Source: Oscillospiraceae bacterium (GTDB lineage: Bacteria > Bacillota > Clostridia > Oscillospirales > Acutalibacteraceae). Taken from it: a stretch of DNA of 8,158 nucleotides. Below, piece by piece: positions 6,688 to 8,158 of this stretch (positions are counted from its first letter, which is position 1; the number at the start of each line of letters is the position of its first letter). The notes below the pieces were generated by a model, which saw nothing but the letters and a program-made list of their open reading frames with translations, had not been told where the DNA came from and did not search any database. The stretch lies in contig JAQXLO010000046.1 in assembly GCA_029012165.1 (NCBI GenBank), positions 1 to 8,158 on the forward strand, read 5' to 3'. Made by a program: the position numbers and the translations under genes.

Positions 6688-6702
6688 AATCCGCATATCA
6701 CG

Positions 6703-6740
6703 AAACCGGCAAGGAGTTTTCCCTGCCGGTTTTGCTTGTT
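6703..6740 (+). terminator. Intrinsic terminator of the rpsO-pnp unit
   Basis: AAACCGGCA (6703-6711) pairs over nine bases with TGCCGGTTT (6724-6732) around a 12-base loop. The T-rich run starting at 6730 follows. It begins 15 bases after the pnp stop codon, which is standard for a rho-independent terminator, and it closes the unit before the palindromic repeat. Confidence 0.93.
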
Positions 6741-6747
6741 TGGTTTA

Positions 6748-6966
6748 TCACGGATTTTTGTGGGATTAAAAAGTTTCGGTCAAGCCTTTTTAAAGGCTTG
6801 CGGATTCCAAAGGCGGCGCCTTTGGTCGCCGACCGCAGTCGGCGAAATCCTAACAATACCAAAAGCGCAGGAGGGGAGCCAAAACAGTCCGGCGGACTGT
6901 TTTGGCGTGGGGAACCCTCGCCGGGGGTTCCCCGGTGACCGGCACAAATCCCACAATTTTCCGTGA
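6748..6966. repeat. Palindromic intergenic element with inverted ends and five internal hairpins
   Basis: The ends are imperfect inverted repeats: 6748-6767 against 6947-6966, with 17 of 20 positions complementary. Within them a perfect 10-base core (TTGTGGGATT 6758-6767, AATCCCACAA 6947-6956) and a 7-base outer block (6748-6754, 6960-6966) are separated by three T-T mismatches. Inside are five perfect hairpins in a row. Stem pairs are 6781-6789/6792-6800, 6807-6814/6818-6825, 6826-6833/6838-6845, 6878-6890/6894-6906 (13 pairs) and 6909-6917/6925-6933. A small sixth (CCGG) lies at 6932-6942. No target-site duplication is evident at the edges and no transposase is encoded. Similar hairpin-dense repeats are, from memory, common between genes in gut Clostridia. 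It may be a non-autonomous mobile element or a REP/BIME-like repeat. Short open frames across it are by-products of its composition. Confidence 0.75.
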
Positions 6967-7040
6967 AGATTGATTTGTTTTGAATACTGGTTTTCTTTTT
7001 TCAGAAATTTCACAAAAAGGTGTACTTTTTAAAATGAATG
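6967..7040. other. A/T-rich spacer between the palindromic element and the next promoter
   Basis: This stretch is markedly richer in A and T than the element before it. It holds T tracts around 6985-7000 and no gene, strong hairpin or recognisable site. It supplies the weak -35 region of the promoter that follows. Confidence 0.5.
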
Positions 7041-7049
7041 TGATATAAT
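7020..7049 (+). promoter_or_regulatory. Extended -10 promoter upstream of the DUF6273-like gene
   Basis: A perfect TATAAT (7044-7049) is preceded by TGA (7041-7043), giving an extended -10 element. No good -35 hexamer lies at the proper distance (TGTACT at 7021-7026 is the closest), which is tolerated in extended -10 promoters. Transcription should start near 7056. Confidence 0.7.
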
Positions 7050-7055
7050 GAAGAA

Positions 7056-7188
7056 GGTCTTTTATTGTTAAAGATTTTGTATATGTAAGAATGGTGTTTT
7101 TAAGGTAGAAAATATCGAATGCTGTGTTGCTGTGGTCGGATTGTATGTTTCGTTGGCCTGCCAGCGCAGCGGAAAGGCGAGATCAATC
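7056..7188 (+). promoter_or_regulatory. Long untranslated leader of the DUF6273-like gene
   Basis: About 130 bases separate the predicted transcription start from ATG 7189. I recognise no riboswitch class. A small hairpin (CTGC 7158-7161 with GCAG 7166-7169) lies just before the ribosome binding region AAAGG (7173-7177), which is 11 bases from the ATG and therefore not ideal. The reading frame of the gene is open back to 7072 but contains no earlier ATG, so a longer protein from TTG or GTG is possible but unlikely. Confidence 0.4.
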
Positions 7189-8158
7189 ATGAAGAAATCC
7201 ACAAAAATCGTGATCATCAGCTTGATTGCAGCTATTGTGATTGCCGCAGCGGCGATCGTGACTGTTTTGGTGCTCCGAAAGTCTCCAACACCGGCGCAGA
7301 CAAGTACGGAAACTGTAAACGAATACGATAACGAAACCGTGCAATTCGGCTCATACCCGCAGAGCAAGGTTACGGATGAAAAGCTGATTAAAAAACTGAA
7401 TTCTTTAGATCTGGATTGGAAATCCTATGACTACTATTCTTCAGATGAAGGCGGAAACTATGTCCAAGGGGATTTCATGCGATTCGCCGATGTGACCATG
7501 GATGGAGAACGGTATCGAGCCGTTACAATGGATTCCCAACGCGGTTCTGAGGAGCACGAATATCTTTGTGATACGACATATTGGTTTCGGTATGAACCGC
7601 TGACATGGCGTGTATTGGATGCGGAAACAGGGTTATTGTTGTGCGATAAAATAATTGATTGTCAGACTTTTTCAGATGTGAGTTATGATGAAGACGTTTC
7701 AGCGCCGGACGAAGAGATTGCAAACTTTGTCTTTTATAACGATGCACAGCATACGCATTATGCAAATGATTACACCGTAAGCGATATTCGTGCTTGGTTG
7801 AACAGTACCTTTTTAACTACGGCATTTACTTCGCAGGAGCGTCATGATATTGCTACCACCGATTTGGATAATACGGCGTATCCCAAAAAAGATGGCGAAG
7901 GCGATCCGTATGATTTCGATTGCTCTGCGACAGAGGACAAGATTTATTTGCTTTCCTACAAGGATATGCTGAACACGCAGTACGGGTTTGATGAGAATGC
8001 GCAGATAGAGGACGATAACCGCACGGCAGAATATACAGATTATGCATTGATCCAAGGCCTTTTTACAATGGATTTGTCCACGTCAACTTGGGTGCTGCGG
8101 ACAGCCGGACTATACTCACAATCCGTTTGTTATGTTGGACGGTATGGTGAATTGTATG
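7189..8158 (+). CDS. Membrane-anchored DUF6273-like protein, 5' part (3' end outside window)
   Basis: The function is unknown. The frame runs from ATG 7189 without a stop to the window end, giving 323 codons. Residues 1-6 are basic (MKKSTK) and residues 7-29 form one hydrophobic, Ala/Ile/Val-rich helix ended by Arg-Lys. No lipobox Cys follows, so it looks like a signal anchor or signal peptide with the rest outside the membrane. After a Thr/Pro-rich linker (about 32-50) comes a domain I recognise as DUF6273-like. Its motifs are FGSYPQSKV (53-61), MRFADVTMDGERYRAV (97-112), YWFRYEPLTWRVLD (131-144), IRAWLN (200-205), KIYLLSY (251-257) and WVLRTAG (301-307). The last stands where relatives have, from memory, WWLRSPG. 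Most of the domain seems present, with only the far C-terminus missing. Codons end in A or T far more often than in the genes upstream, which suggests low expression or a different origin. The start is the first in-frame ATG and places the anchor at the N-terminus. Confidence 0.85.
   Translation, partial: MKKSTKIVIISLIAAIVIAAAAIVTVLVLRKSPTPAQTSTETVNEYDNETVQFGSYPQSKVTDEKLIKKLNSLDLDWKSYDYYSSDEGGNYVQGDFMRFADVTMDGERYRAVTMDSQRGSEEHEYLCDTTYWFRYEPLTWRVLDAETGLLLCDKIIDCQTFSDVSYDEDVSAPDEEIANFVFYNDAQHTHYANDYTVSDIRAWLNSTFLTTAFTSQERHDIATTDLDNTAYPKKDGEGDPYDFDCSATEDKIYLLSYKDMLNTQYGFDENAQIEDDNRTAEYTDYALIQGLFTMDLSTSTWVLRTAGLYSQSVCYVGRYGELY

Noticed and set aside
4477..6696. A 739-codon open frame on the - strand covering all of pnp
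   Set aside because: It mirrors the biased codons of pnp, where G-first and C-last codons leave no stops in the opposing frame. It is low-complexity, rich in Gly, Asp and His, and matches no family I know, while the + strand encodes a complete PNPase.
6732..7013. Short open frames on both strands across the palindromic element
   Set aside because: They read through hairpin DNA, lack convincing ribosome binding sites, and give composition-driven peptides such as those often mis-annotated in repeats.
7048..7071. Tiny seven-codon leader peptide beginning at ATG 7048
   Set aside because: Its ATG overlaps the -10 box and lies before the predicted transcription start, so it would not be in the mRNA.
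7119..7331. A 70-codon + strand frame overlapping the start of the DUF6273-like gene
   Set aside because: It is out of frame with the long open frame starting at 7189, has a Cys-rich composition with no recognisable motif, and lacks a ribosome binding site.

Overview
The window most likely comes from a gut Clostridium-related bacterium (Bacillota, class Clostridia, probably the Oscillospiraceae/Ruminococcaceae side). This is inferred from four things: strong AGGAGG-type ribosome binding sites, the rpsO-pnp pair with Gram-positive-type PNPase motifs, a DUF6273-type anchored protein, and a GC-rich palindromic intergenic repeat of a style I recall from such genomes. All supported genes lie on the + strand. 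No tRNA, rRNA, CRISPR array, transposase or phage gene is visible.

Region 1 (1-3840) is carbohydrate metabolism. The 3' part of a glycoside hydrolase family 2 gene runs from before the window to 1155. It carries the catalytic nucleophile motif, a beta-sandwich region and an unusual Lys-rich, helical C-terminal tail. After a 195-base gap with its own sigma-A-like promoter comes a complete GH38 alpha-mannosidase (1351-3840). Neither enzyme shows a signal peptide in what is visible, so both probably trim imported oligosaccharides in the cytoplasm. An alpha-mannosidase beside a GH2 exo-glycosidase would suit N-glycan or mannoside fragments, but the exact substrate is not readable.

Region 2 (3841-6733) is the housekeeping rpsO-pnp unit. 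A consensus promoter (TTTACA-17-TATACT) drives rpsO (ribosomal protein S15). The roughly 93-base leader can fold into a three-way junction with a G-U/G-C pair, the kind of structure S15 binds, and its linker can pair with the Shine-Dalgarno sequence. A GC-rich hairpin lies between rpsO and pnp, and pnp (polynucleotide phosphorylase, 735 aa) ends at a clear intrinsic terminator.

Region 3 (6734-7188) has no gene. It holds a 219-base element (6748-6966) bounded by imperfect 20-base inverted ends and packed with five perfect hairpins. An extended -10 promoter and a leader of about 130 bases follow.

Region 4 (7189 to the end) is the 5' part (323 codons) of a membrane-anchored DUF6273-like protein of unknown function, cut by the window end. 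It uses many more A/T-ending codons than the genes upstream.

No wholly new multi-gene system is evident. The best leads are the predicted S15 leader RNA, the palindromic element, the GH2 tail domain and the DUF6273 protein.
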